DNA of 64,000 nt from Aulosira sp. FACHB-615 (GTDB lineage: Bacteria > Cyanobacteriota > Cyanobacteriia > Cyanobacteriales > Nostocaceae), in NCBI RefSeq assembly GCF_014698045.1, contig NZ_JACJSE010000004.1, positions 434,001 to 498,000 on the forward strand, written 5' to 3'. The notes beneath the pieces were generated by a model. It worked only from the letters and a program-made list of their open reading frames with translations, was not told the origin of the DNA and ran no database searches. The stretch's first letter is position 1. Each line of letters opens with the position of its first letter. Below, in pieces: positions 1 to 7,440 of this stretch. The translations under genes were made by a program, and so were the position numbers.

Positions 1-40
1 TTAGGCGAATACAGACATTTGTATCAAGTAAATAAGTCAA
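1..40 (-). CDS. PIN-domain toxin VapC, 5' fragment cut by window edge
   Basis: Only the first 13 codons are visible. From a TTG start the translation reads M-TYLLDTNVCIRL, the usual opening of VapC/PIN RNases, in which the Asp is a metal-binding active-site residue. The TTG overlaps the TGA stop of the upstream 77-residue protein, as is common for translationally coupled antitoxin-toxin pairs. The call rests on this short N-terminus plus its context, so it is moderately sure; the rest of the gene lies outside the window. Confidence 0.6.
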   Translation of the reverse strand, partial: MTYLLDTNVCIRL

Positions 41-270
41 AATATCTGCTCCCTCGTTTCATATTCTCCCTGTTCTGGTCTTTCTAGGGCTTCTCCTACC
101 CAACCACCAATTACTTCCTCAAAAAATCCCGGCATCCAGCCGCGTTTTTGTGGTGTAATTTCTTGAATTGTTACTGTTACTTCAATTTCTATATTTGTCA
201 TTTCTACGGGAATATCAAGATGTAAAATACCATCTGCGCCTACACGAGAACGGATATTAATACTTTGCAT
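37..270 (-). CDS. small antitoxin-like protein upstream of vapC
   Basis: A 77-residue protein. The N-terminal half (about 1-40) looks like a beta-rich dimerisation or DNA-binding segment, and the acidic C-terminal tail (GEALERPEQGEYETREQIF) looks like a toxin-wrapping tail. It ends inside the start codon of a PIN-domain gene, so the likely role is the antitoxin of a VapBC-type module: it would neutralise the RNase and repress its own operon. I do not recognise the exact family. The module sits just downstream of the dnd methyltransferase gene on the same strand (24 nt gap). Confidence 0.65.
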   Translation of the reverse strand: MQSINIRSRVGADGILHLDIPVEMTNIEIEVTVTIQEITPQKRGWMPGFFEEVIGGWVGEALERPEQGEYETREQIF

Positions 271-294
271 AACTATTTGTCCTCTAAATTTTGT

Positions 295-1755
295 CTAACT
301 TTCTTTGATCGGATAAATTTGATGTCCTCTAATTTCGACTCCATGTTCAGCCAGACATTTTAACCAACCTTCACGGGTACCAATATCACTTTTTTGCTTG
401 AGTAAACCTAATTCCTGTTCTTGTTGGGTGAGTTTAGCAAATTCTTCGTATTGGGGATAATTAGGTGTAACAAAGGTTTCTTTCCGATGCAGAACAGGTG
501 GATTTTCCCGATTTGCATAGTCTCGATGAGTGACGTACAAAGTTTTTAAGTCAATGGTGATGCTGGCTTTTAAAGCTGGGTGGGGGTCTGTGTCGAAGTC
601 TGGATAAAATAAGTAAGATATTTGCGGTTGCTCAAGGTTATATTTGATCAGCGTCGCATCATCAACACGCCCAATGGTACGACTGGCGCAACCTTCGTAA
701 ATGCGGAGTAAGGGATCGAGGGCGGCGAGGGCGGAAACATGAACGTAAAGTGCGCCGCGTGTATGTTTGCCGATTTTGCTTTTTTCGCAGGCTGTTTGCA
801 CTACTTTTGGTCTACCCAAACTAAATAATTTTTGGTCAGCGACTTCGCAAGCTTCCTCGTAACTACCAAAAAAGGCTTTGATGTCGTGGCGCATTTCTGG
901 CGCAAGTTGGGAAAATCTGGGGCGTTTATCAAAGTGGGTGAGGGCAAGGTAAACTTGAATGTCTAAAGAACGACGATAGGCGATCGCATCCCATTCTGCT
1001 TCATCGGTGGCTTGCAAGACAACCCCAAAGGCGCGGCGAAAGTTACCAAATTCCGTTAATAGTTCTTGTTCGTTGGCTAATTCACCCTTGACAGGTAATC
1101 TCCCGCGTTGGGTGAAAAACTCCATGAGTGGTTGCAGTGCTTCCTGATAATCTTCAAACCGCTTGCTAGGGATGCGGACTCGCGGTGTATAAGTGCGCGA
1201 AAAGAAACGGATGGCTTTGAAGCTTTCTTTTTCGGCTTCGTCACGGAAGACAAAGTAAACCCCAAGCGCCACCGGGACTGCATCGACGTTTAAGACTTGA
1301 TCAATATATTTTTTGAGTTCTTCTTGCTCGTAATATTTTTGAAAAGTATTACGGCTAGTTACAATGCCGTCATTGTAAGCGAGTTGGGCTTTGCTGGGAG
1401 CGTTAATTAAGACTTGTGCAGCGACAATTAAAACTTTGCGGGTGAGTTCCCAGGCTTTAATCAGGCTTTGGTTGCGTTCTGCGATATCTTCGATGACGTT
1501 GATAACGTAACCCAAATTAACAACATCAGCAGGCGTAATTTGCTGATTTGGGTAATAGTACGGGTCCCAACCTGCACTCGTATAGCCGAGATTCCCGACA
1601 CGCTGCACATCGCCACCATGACCGCAGCCATAGTCAAAAAAAGTCCTGTCCTGGTTAATGATTGACCATTCTATGGCTAATCTTACAGGGCGAGAGATTT
1701 CTGTGCGAGCGATCGCAGCTCGATGACGCTCAATTTCTAAGTAGCTCTCCGGCAT
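295..1755 (-). CDS. DNA phosphorothioation-associated putative methyltransferase
   Basis: A 486-residue protein. Residues about 35-130 hold a class I SAM-methyltransferase core: a FFDYGCGHGGDV glycine-rich motif I, an acidic motif II (GWDPYY) and a VVNLGYVINVIED segment. The C-terminal two thirds (about 180-486) has no domain I can name. Proteins of this architecture are the known partner of dnd clusters, where they are annotated as dnd-associated putative methyltransferases; the substrate is not established. The gene follows dndE with a 45-nt gap that contains four copies of the heptamer AGTTAAC just before the start codon, so expression as part of the dndE operon is likely. The family call is firm, the activity inferred. 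Confidence 0.88.
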   Translation of the reverse strand: MPESYLEIERHRAAIARTEISRPVRLAIEWSIINQDRTFFDYGCGHGGDVQRVGNLGYTSAGWDPYYYPNQQITPADVVNLGYVINVIEDIAERNQSLIKAWELTRKVLIVAAQVLINAPSKAQLAYNDGIVTSRNTFQKYYEQEELKKYIDQVLNVDAVPVALGVYFVFRDEAEKESFKAIRFFSRTYTPRVRIPSKRFEDYQEALQPLMEFFTQRGRLPVKGELANEQELLTEFGNFRRAFGVVLQATDEAEWDAIAYRRSLDIQVYLALTHFDKRPRFSQLAPEMRHDIKAFFGSYEEACEVADQKLFSLGRPKVVQTACEKSKIGKHTRGALYVHVSALAALDPLLRIYEGCASRTIGRVDDATLIKYNLEQPQISYLFYPDFDTDPHPALKASITIDLKTLYVTHRDYANRENPPVLHRKETFVTPNYPQYEEFAKLTQQEQELGLLKQKSDIGTREGWLKCLAEHGVEIRGHQIYPIKES

Positions 1756-1762
1756 AATGTTC

Positions 1763-1790
1763 AGTTAACAGTTAACAGTTAACAGTTAAC
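1763..1790. repeat. heptanucleotide tandem repeat, AGTTAAC x4
   Basis: Four perfect head-to-tail copies of AGTTAAC fill most of the 45-nt gap between dndE and the methyltransferase start. Seven-base tandem repeats of this kind (STRR sequences) are typical of Nostocales genomes. It occupies the place where the ribosome binding site of the downstream gene would be expected. Confidence 0.9.
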
Positions 1791-1800
1791 TAATATCCTT

Positions 1801-2187
1801 TCAATCTTTTATTACCAGTTCAATCAAATCTTCAATTTTCTTGATATTTGGGTCGCCAGCTAAATAACCAATACCCCGATGCAAATGCAACCGGAATTGC
1901 GTAGCGAGGGTTTCTTTATCAGTCCCTAAACCGTCATTATGACAGCGTTGCTTGAGGGCGAGTAAAAAAATATCAGACATTTCGCCACCAAAAACCCGCC
2001 AAGCCATTTCCACATTACTATCTTGGGGAATAGGTACAGGCGATGGTGGCGCGGGTTCAGCCAGTGAACGACACAACGCCCAACGACACAGAATATTCCA
2101 TTGGTCAATTTTCGTATTACGTTTGAGTTTTTGTAGTTGGTCTTTGGCGGTTTGGGAAAGTTTAATTCTTTCGATTGGGGCTTCCAT
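1801..2187 (-). CDS. dndE: DNA sulfur modification protein DndE
   Basis: A 128-residue protein matching the DndE family. It opens with PIERIKLSQTAKDQLQKLKRNTKIDQWNILCRWALCRSL and later has the conserved E-x-AWRVFGGE and LHLHRGIGYL segments. DndE is a small basic-helical protein that binds nicked DNA and is essential for phosphorothioation together with DndC and DndD. Length agrees with the family (about 110-130). It usually follows dndD directly; here a PemK/MazF toxin pair lies between them. The start is the ATG 43 nt downstream of the mazF stop. Confidence 0.93.
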   Translation of the reverse strand: MEAPIERIKLSQTAKDQLQKLKRNTKIDQWNILCRWALCRSLAEPAPPSPVPIPQDSNVEMAWRVFGGEMSDIFLLALKQRCHNDGLGTDKETLATQFRLHLHRGIGYLAGDPNIKKIEDLIELVIKD

Positions 2188-2230
2188 AATGTTTACTCAT
2201 ATCTTTTACAAAAATTTAGACAGTTTTTGG

Positions 2231-2578
2231 TCATAAACCCAAACAGTAGCGAACCGCAGTTTCAACTTCTAGCATTTTGGATTCAGCAAGCTTACCAGAT
2301 GGAGCAGCAGGAAAGCGGTTTGGATCTATAGAACGAATTTGAAAACATAAGAATACTGTTTCCATAGGCAGTCCACATTCATTTGGAGAAACTCGGATAT
2401 TAGTGGGATAATCACGCTTAATATTTTCTCCTTTTGTCCCTACAACTACAGTCACAACCAAAGGTAATTGATTAATAGGGTCTATGGATAAAACTAAAAC
2501 TGGCCGTGTTCCTGCTTGTTCTCTACCCTGTACAGGATTAAGATTGACAAAATAAATTTGTCCTCTTTCGATACTCAC
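2231..2578 (-). CDS. type II toxin, PemK/MazF family
   Basis: A 115-residue MazF/PemK-fold endoribonuclease. It opens with the family hallmark RGQIYFVNLNPVQGREQAGTRPVLVLS, in which the conserved Arg/Gly loop and the (E/Q)xxxxRP segment form the mRNA cleavage site, and it has the central KRDYPTNIRV strand. Its ATG overlaps the stop codon of the upstream antitoxin gene (ATGA, 4 nt), so the two are translationally coupled. It is inserted between dndD and dndE and may stabilise the locus against loss; that role is inferred. Confidence 0.9.
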   Translation of the reverse strand: MSIERGQIYFVNLNPVQGREQAGTRPVLVLSIDPINQLPLVVTVVVGTKGENIKRDYPTNIRVSPNECGLPMETVFLCFQIRSIDPNRFPAAPSGKLAESKMLEVETAVRYCLGL

Positions 2579-2823
2579 AATTTTTCTAATCCATCCATTT
2601 CAGTAAAAATAAATTCCTCGTGAATAGAAGCAATTTCTGTCTTTATATCTAAATCATTAGCCATAGTCGCTAGTTGTTTATTTATCTGGTGAATATCAGT
2701 AAAATCATCTGATTGTTTTCTGGCTTGCACTTGTTTTCTAATACGTTCTAAAAGCCATTCAAGTTCTTCTAATGACAAAGTACTTAAATCACGTTCTAGT
2801 TCCAGTAAATGTGGTGATATCAT
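2575..2823 (-). CDS. antitoxin of the PemK/MazF pair
   Basis: An 82-residue, mostly alpha-helical acidic protein that immediately precedes and overlaps the MazF-type toxin gene by 4 nt. It does not show a MazE/AbrB swapped-hairpin domain; instead it has an N-terminal amphipathic helix (LERDLSTLSLEELEWLLERI) and an acidic C-terminus ending EFIFTEMDGLEKL. Position, size and coupling make it the antitoxin; the exact family is not recognised. Confidence 0.75.
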   Translation of the reverse strand: MISPHLLELERDLSTLSLEELEWLLERIRKQVQARKQSDDFTDIHQINKQLATMANDLDIKTEIASIHEEFIFTEMDGLEKL

Positions 2824-2907
2824 CTCTACTCTCTAAAGCTGCTTACATCTATTGTAAATAGACAAACTTATACAAATTGCTCAACCCCATTGTCTCAAAG
2901 TTATCTC

Positions 2908-4896
2908 CTACCAAAAATATTGATTTTCCATCACTGTGGTTTGACGAGTGGATGAGTCGTATTTGAGAAGATATTCACGAGCGATCGCTTCATTTTTCCG
3001 CAGAGTTTCGACTTCTTTTTTACCAATTTCCGTATCAGTAGAAAGCAGAATTACCTGATGGCTGGCGGCGGGGAAGTATTTTTCTACTAGGTTTTGGCGG
3101 TGGGAAGAGTCGAGTCTGCCGAGGGGTGTGTCAATAGCTACTGGTAAGCGCAAACCAGAGACTTTGGCGAGTCCCCAAAGAAAGGCGATCGCCAGTAACT
3201 GCTTTTCCCCAGCCGACAGGCGATGTTTCGGGACTGGTTTTCCATCAAAATCAAACAGCGATAAGGCGAAGGTTTTTGTATCAATAGCAATGCGAAATAC
3301 TAAGTCTGATTTGTGCAGTAAATAGAGAAAACAATTCTTCACTTCTTCTTCTAACTTATTTAGCTTCCGCAGCGTTAACTTTTCTCGAAAAATCTTCAGG
3401 GTTTCTTGCACTTTAGAAGCAGAAGTAATGATATGTTCTCTATTTTGATGTTTGATACTTTTGTCAGTATAATCGTTTAATTCTTTTTTGGTGATTTCAA
3501 TTGTATCAGTTAACGCTGCTAATTTCTGCCTTGTTGTTTCATACTTGGATTTAGCTTGTATAACTTCTTTTTGTGAATCTTCCACAGCATCACGCAACTT
3601 TTTATAAGCTTCTGGTTCTGCTGCTGTCTGCACTTGTCTTTCTAATGTAATAATTTCTTCTTCCAGATTTCTGAGACTAACTAAATGCTGTTTTGCAGTA
3701 TTACACGCACTTTTTAAGTGATATCTAACATTATCTAATTGGCTCAAGCTTTCCTCATCCGCTAACAGCCAAGGTGCTTCAGATTGGAGTGAACTTGCAT
3801 ATAAACTATCGACATCTTCAGCTAAAAAAGCTTGAATTTTATCAACTTGGTCAGCAGCAATGGTTAACTGATTTAGCCATTCAAGTAAACGTTTATCTCG
3901 TTCAATTAAAACATCTCTTGCAAGTTGCACCTGTTGATTACGAAATTCACTTGCGCCCTGGGTTTGTACTTGACTCAATAAATTAGGAATTAACGCTAAG
4001 GGTAAGATTTCAGCAGCTAATTCACATAAAGACTGTCGAATTGCTTCTAATGCAGCAGTTTTTTCTTTTTGTTTATCTTCTAACTGACTGCGTTCGGCGG
4101 CAATTTTACCACCTTCAGATACAAATTTATCTAAAGCCTCTCGCTGGATAGTTTCTAATGATTCAACTTGATTTTTTAAATTAGCTAACTCTTGTTCTGT
4201 TACTTGATAATCTTCTTGCTGTTGTAATAACCTTTTTTCAATATCTTCGATATACGCTAAATCTTTAGTATCAGCCATCTCTTTACGCTTACGGTTGATT
4301 AAAACATCTAAATCAACGGCTAATTTGTCAGCTAATTCTAGTCCTAAAAGTCCACGAATAGCTTCCACAACAATTGGCGGCGGTGTTTCTTGTTCTGCTA
4401 GTTCTTTTACTTGTTCGCCATCAAATAAAAATAAATTAGAAATTCCTAAAGGTAGTAAATTTTCTATATAGTCATCCCAGATACTTGTCAGATAATCAAC
4501 AGGCCAAGTATCATCATCACCTAAAATTCCTAAAGCATCTTTGCCATCTTTAGGATTTTTCTCCCAAGTTCTCACAATCCGATATTTTACTGGCTGATCA
4601 TCTTCAATATGTTCAAAAAGTAACTCAATTCGTGTCTTTTCAGAAGGAGTAGCTTTACTATTAACACATTGATTTAAAAAATCACTATAGCTCAAATTAC
4701 CGCGCGTCGAACATTGAGCGCGTTGTCCATATAATGCGAGGCGAATAGCATCCATCAGCGTAGTTTTTCCCCCGCCATTCATACCGCCTAATAAAAGAAT
4801 CGGGCGAGGATTATCCTCATTTCTTGGGTCAAGATTAATTACTTGTCTGCCAGAATAAGGGCCAAAATTTTGTAATACGAGTTCTAAAAATATCAT
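2908..4896 (-). CDS. dndD: DNA sulfur modification protein DndD (SMC-like ATPase)
   Basis: A 662-residue SMC/Rad50-like ATPase required for phosphorothioation. Visible motifs are the N-terminal Walker A GGMNGGGKTT (residues 37-46), long coiled-coil stretches (about 215-300 and 400-520), the ABC signature LSAGEKQLLAI and Walker B PVAIDTPLGRLD near the C-terminus. DndD is thought to provide ATP-dependent DNA nicking or conformational work for DndC-mediated sulfur insertion. Length matches the family (about 660). It is followed by the antitoxin-toxin pair and then dndE on the same strand; upstream there is a 33-bp palindromic repeat. Confidence 0.95.
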   Translation of the reverse strand: MIFLELVLQNFGPYSGRQVINLDPRNEDNPRPILLLGGMNGGGKTTLMDAIRLALYGQRAQCSTRGNLSYSDFLNQCVNSKATPSEKTRIELLFEHIEDDQPVKYRIVRTWEKNPKDGKDALGILGDDDTWPVDYLTSIWDDYIENLLPLGISNLFLFDGEQVKELAEQETPPPIVVEAIRGLLGLELADKLAVDLDVLINRKRKEMADTKDLAYIEDIEKRLLQQQEDYQVTEQELANLKNQVESLETIQREALDKFVSEGGKIAAERSQLEDKQKEKTAALEAIRQSLCELAAEILPLALIPNLLSQVQTQGASEFRNQQVQLARDVLIERDKRLLEWLNQLTIAADQVDKIQAFLAEDVDSLYASSLQSEAPWLLADEESLSQLDNVRYHLKSACNTAKQHLVSLRNLEEEIITLERQVQTAAEPEAYKKLRDAVEDSQKEVIQAKSKYETTRQKLAALTDTIEITKKELNDYTDKSIKHQNREHIITSASKVQETLKIFREKLTLRKLNKLEEEVKNCFLYLLHKSDLVFRIAIDTKTFALSLFDFDGKPVPKHRLSAGEKQLLAIAFLWGLAKVSGLRLPVAIDTPLGRLDSSHRQNLVEKYFPAASHQVILLSTDTEIGKKEVETLRKNEAIAREYLLKYDSSTRQTTVMENQYFW

Positions 4897-4930
4897 TTGT
4901 CTTTATAGATAAAAGGCTAGATGCTTTGCG

Positions 4931-4963
4931 AGATCCCCGACTTCTTTAAGAAGTCGGGGATCT
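4931..4963. repeat. 33-bp palindromic dispersed repeat, copy 1
   Basis: A perfect inverted repeat with arms AGATCCCCGACTTCTT / AAGAAGTCGGGGATCT around one central base. Four other 33-bp copies occur in this window (14133, 40750, 52072, 60962). It has no following T-run, so it looks like a dispersed palindromic element, not an intrinsic terminator, although it sits between the 84-residue gene and dndD. Confidence 0.9.
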
Positions 4964-5004
4964 GACCACTCCCACGTCTTAAAATGAATGCGATGAACCA
5001 CTAA

Positions 5005-5259
5005 TTAATTTGTCAGAATCTGCCTTGTTAAAATACTCATAACTTCGCCAGGGTTAGAACTAGGTAATAAAGGACTCCACTCGTAAACTTGGGCGAAACC
5101 CAGTTTGTATAAAGTCAAAATTGTGTTATTGACACCTTTTTTAGAACCATAAATTACAACCTTTACAGACTCTCTATCGGGTGTTGTTTGTGTAGAGTCG
5201 TTGCTGGAAGCAAGCTGTGTGGTGCTTTGACAAGTCTCTGCTAGAAAGCTTTTAGTCAT
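5005..5259 (-). CDS. conserved small cyanobacterial protein, unknown function
   Basis: An 84-residue protein with a low-complexity Ser/Thr/Gln-rich N-terminus (about 1-30) and a compact C-terminal half reading VKVVIYGSKKGVNNTILTLYKLGF and then EWSPLLPSSNPGEVMSILTR. I have no function for it. It is divergently transcribed from the XRE regulator gene (121-nt gap with a palindromic candidate operator), and it lies between dndC and dndD on the same strand as them. That arrangement suggests it is controlled by, or acts with, the regulator. Confidence 0.7.
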   Translation of the reverse strand: MTKSFLAETCQSTTQLASSNDSTQTTPDRESVKVVIYGSKKGVNNTILTLYKLGFAQVYEWSPLLPSSNPGEVMSILTRQILTN

Positions 5260-5290
5260 TGAAATTTACCTGTTTATGGGTAAGTCGTTG

Positions 5291-5308
5291 TGTTACTTAA
5301 ACGTAACA
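5291..5308. promoter_or_regulatory. candidate operator of the XRE regulator
   Basis: TGTTACTTAAACGTAACA is an inverted repeat with 6-bp arms TGTTAC/GTAACA, placed in the 121-nt gap between the divergent 84-residue gene and the XRE gene. A further half-site, TGTTACA, follows at about 5328. Autoregulatory operators of this shape are usual for XRE repressors; binding here is inferred only from position and symmetry. Confidence 0.45.
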
Positions 5309-5380
5309 AGATAATCTTACCTCGTTTGTTACATATACAGAACATTTACTCTGTTAGAAGCCTTTGACACAATCAAAGGC

Positions 5381-5617
5381 ATGGGAAAAGCAGGTAAAGC
5401 ACTTAAACAGGTGTTGGAAACATACAGCATCAGTCAGAACAAGTTAGCCGTCACAATGGGAACAGGACGGCCAAACATTCACCGTTGGATTAATGAAATG
5501 ACAGACCCCGTTGCTGATAAGCTGTTAGAAATTCGTGATGCACTCAGAAAAATTAATCCAGTCGCAGCAGACGAGTTTATCAGGCTGTACTTAGGAGACG
5601 CTAATGATGACCAGTAA
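5381..5617 (+). CDS. XRE-family helix-turn-helix regulator
   Basis: A 78-residue single-domain DNA-binding protein. Residues about 8-60 form an XRE/Cro helix-turn-helix (LKQVLETYSISQNKLAVTMG, then RPNIHRWINEMTDPVADKLLEI). It stands alone on the plus strand between dndC and dndD, convergent with dndC: the two stop codons are 2 nt apart. It probably represses itself and the divergent 84-residue gene; a wider role in dnd control is possible but not shown. Confidence 0.88.
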   Translation: MGKAGKALKQVLETYSISQNKLAVTMGTGRPNIHRWINEMTDPVADKLLEIRDALRKINPVAADEFIRLYLGDANDDQ

Positions 5618-5619
5618 AT

Positions 5620-7287
5620 TTAAGCCTTTGTCTGTTTCTTTTTAAATTTCATATTTGACCAAGTTTTTGCATTGTCAGAAGATTTTGATGTATTTTCTGT
5701 ATTATTTTGTGTATTAGGTATACTTGCTTGTTCATCCGGCGCGGCAAAATCAGCTAAAGTTAACTGCTTGACTTTTTCTCTAACTGTTGCAACATCTCCT
5801 TGACTAACAGCCTCTCTTAAATCACGTTTTAAATGGGCATTCCTAATTGCTTCTTCAGGAGAACGAGAACTAGTATTAAAACATTTTTCGAGAGTTTCGT
5901 AAATTCCGACACGCTTTGTTTTCTTACGAAATTGCCATTCTGTGCTTAAAAGTTTTGACATGAGTTCCAAGTGCATAGTGTCATCAGCACAGATTTCTTC
6001 TAAGACAGCCCATTCATCACTACCTAATAGTTTATGTTCAACACCAGGGCGCGGGTCTTTGAATTCTTCCCCAGTTACTTCGTAATAAATGCGGGGTAAA
6101 CTATCGTCAAACTCATGTCTTTCTTCTAGCCAGATGCGACGAATTTCGCTAAGTTCTTCTGTAGAAATCAGAGTAATATCGCGCATATTTTCTGGTGCTG
6201 TTTGACGGATTTGTTTTTCGACGTTTAGTAATTTTCTCAGCCAATCTTCCCGTGCTTCTTTTACATAAGGGCCTGGAATTGGTTCAATAGATAGTTCACC
6301 TTCTAGATTGCGCTCATACAGTTGAACATCTCCATTTCTGCGGCGGAAATCTCGGCGATCGCGTGTTTCTTCTGCATCTAATTCCTTGCGAAAATCAAGT
6401 AGAGGTTGCATCCACTCTTTTTCTTCATCATTTTGAATCATAGCCGCTAGAGATTTATCCTGGCTAACTAAGGTACAAACCCAACAACCAAAACGAGAGC
6501 TACCACAGCTTGGAGTAGAAGTATCTACTACTAAGGGACATTCATTATCAGCAGAAGCACCCCGATACATAGCAAATAGGTCTTTATTGCTATATCTCCA
6601 AGGGTTTTCCCACTGCATTAAATAAATCCAAACTTCATCATTTTGCCAGTCTTCAATAGGGCTGTAAACTAAGGAGTTCGGCAAATTCATGTTAGGACTT
6701 AGGCGATCGCGTACCCGCAGAGCTTCTAATTTTTTCATTCTGTTAGCGCGTTTTGTGCTTTCTGCTTTGCGAGTACCCAGTACAACAATTGCTTCTCCAC
6801 TAGCTCGAATTACATCACGAATAAAGCGATTCGAGGGATTGATTTTCAGCCGTTCTGTACACCAACGGAATTTACCTCTTGGTGCTGGATAACCTTTCCC
6901 AATCAAACCCACCCAAAATGTTTCCTTAAAATCTGGCTGTAATAAATGAGGTTCAAATGGTAATTCTTGCGCTTGAGCTTCTAATTTCATTTGCTGTAGA
7001 GAATTTCGCACCCAAGCAGCAACAATCGGGTTTTCTACCAATGTGTCTGTAGTAATGACATAGATTGTTTTAATTCGTTTTGCTGGTGGAAGTCCAGCGA
7101 TCGCATTCCAGACTAGCTGTAAAGTAGCCGTGCTGTCTTTACCACCCGAATAACCTACAACCCAAGGAATCGCATCCAAACAATACAATTCTTGAATTTC
7201 AATGGTCAGAGCTTGGATATCCTCTACTAATTCTGCTACAGTACCTTTCTGCTGACCTTTATTTTCTGGTTGTTGTGCTTCAGTCAT
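5620..7287 (-). CDS. dndC: DNA sulfur modification protein DndC (PAPS reductase-like)
   Basis: A 555-residue iron-sulfur sulfotransferase-like enzyme of the phosphorothioation system. It has the PP-loop SGGKDST at residues 47-53, which binds ATP as in adenylyl/PAPS reductases, and a Cys cluster (CTERLK, then NECPLVV, SCGSSRFGCWVC) expected to ligate a 4Fe-4S cluster. Residues after about 430 are a variable tail rich in charged and polar residues. DndC activates the DNA backbone and receives sulfur from a cysteine desulfurase. It is divergent from dndB (153-nt shared promoter region) and separated from dndD by the XRE/84-residue pair. Confidence 0.95.
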   Translation of the reverse strand: MTEAQQPENKGQQKGTVAELVEDIQALTIEIQELYCLDAIPWVVGYSGGKDSTATLQLVWNAIAGLPPAKRIKTIYVITTDTLVENPIVAAWVRNSLQQMKLEAQAQELPFEPHLLQPDFKETFWVGLIGKGYPAPRGKFRWCTERLKINPSNRFIRDVIRASGEAIVVLGTRKAESTKRANRMKKLEALRVRDRLSPNMNLPNSLVYSPIEDWQNDEVWIYLMQWENPWRYSNKDLFAMYRGASADNECPLVVDTSTPSCGSSRFGCWVCTLVSQDKSLAAMIQNDEEKEWMQPLLDFRKELDAEETRDRRDFRRRNGDVQLYERNLEGELSIEPIPGPYVKEAREDWLRKLLNVEKQIRQTAPENMRDITLISTEELSEIRRIWLEERHEFDDSLPRIYYEVTGEEFKDPRPGVEHKLLGSDEWAVLEEICADDTMHLELMSKLLSTEWQFRKKTKRVGIYETLEKCFNTSSRSPEEAIRNAHLKRDLREAVSQGDVATVREKVKQLTLADFAAPDEQASIPNTQNNTENTSKSSDNAKTWSNMKFKKKQTKA

Positions 7288-7358
7288 TACTTCCTACCTC
7301 TGGACATTTGGGCGTTACCGCTTTTTACTCCAGCGTATGGAATGCGCGGCTTCCCAAA

Positions 7359-7440
7359 AAGTTTTTAAAAACTGATTTATTAGTATCTAACTTTTTGGAC
7401 AATATAGCTAGGTTACAAGACTAAGTTTTTAAAAATTAAT
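7359..7440. promoter_or_regulatory. dndC/dndB divergent promoter region with repeated motifs
   Basis: The 153-nt gap between divergent dndC and dndB holds two direct copies of AAGTTTTTAAAAA (7359-7371 and 7423-7435, 64 nt apart) and the stretch TTAGTATCTAACTT (7380-7393). The last resembles the perfect palindrome found upstream of the second DGQHR gene. DndB is known as a repressor of its own cluster in Salmonella, so these are candidate DndB or other regulator sites; this is inference. Confidence 0.4.
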
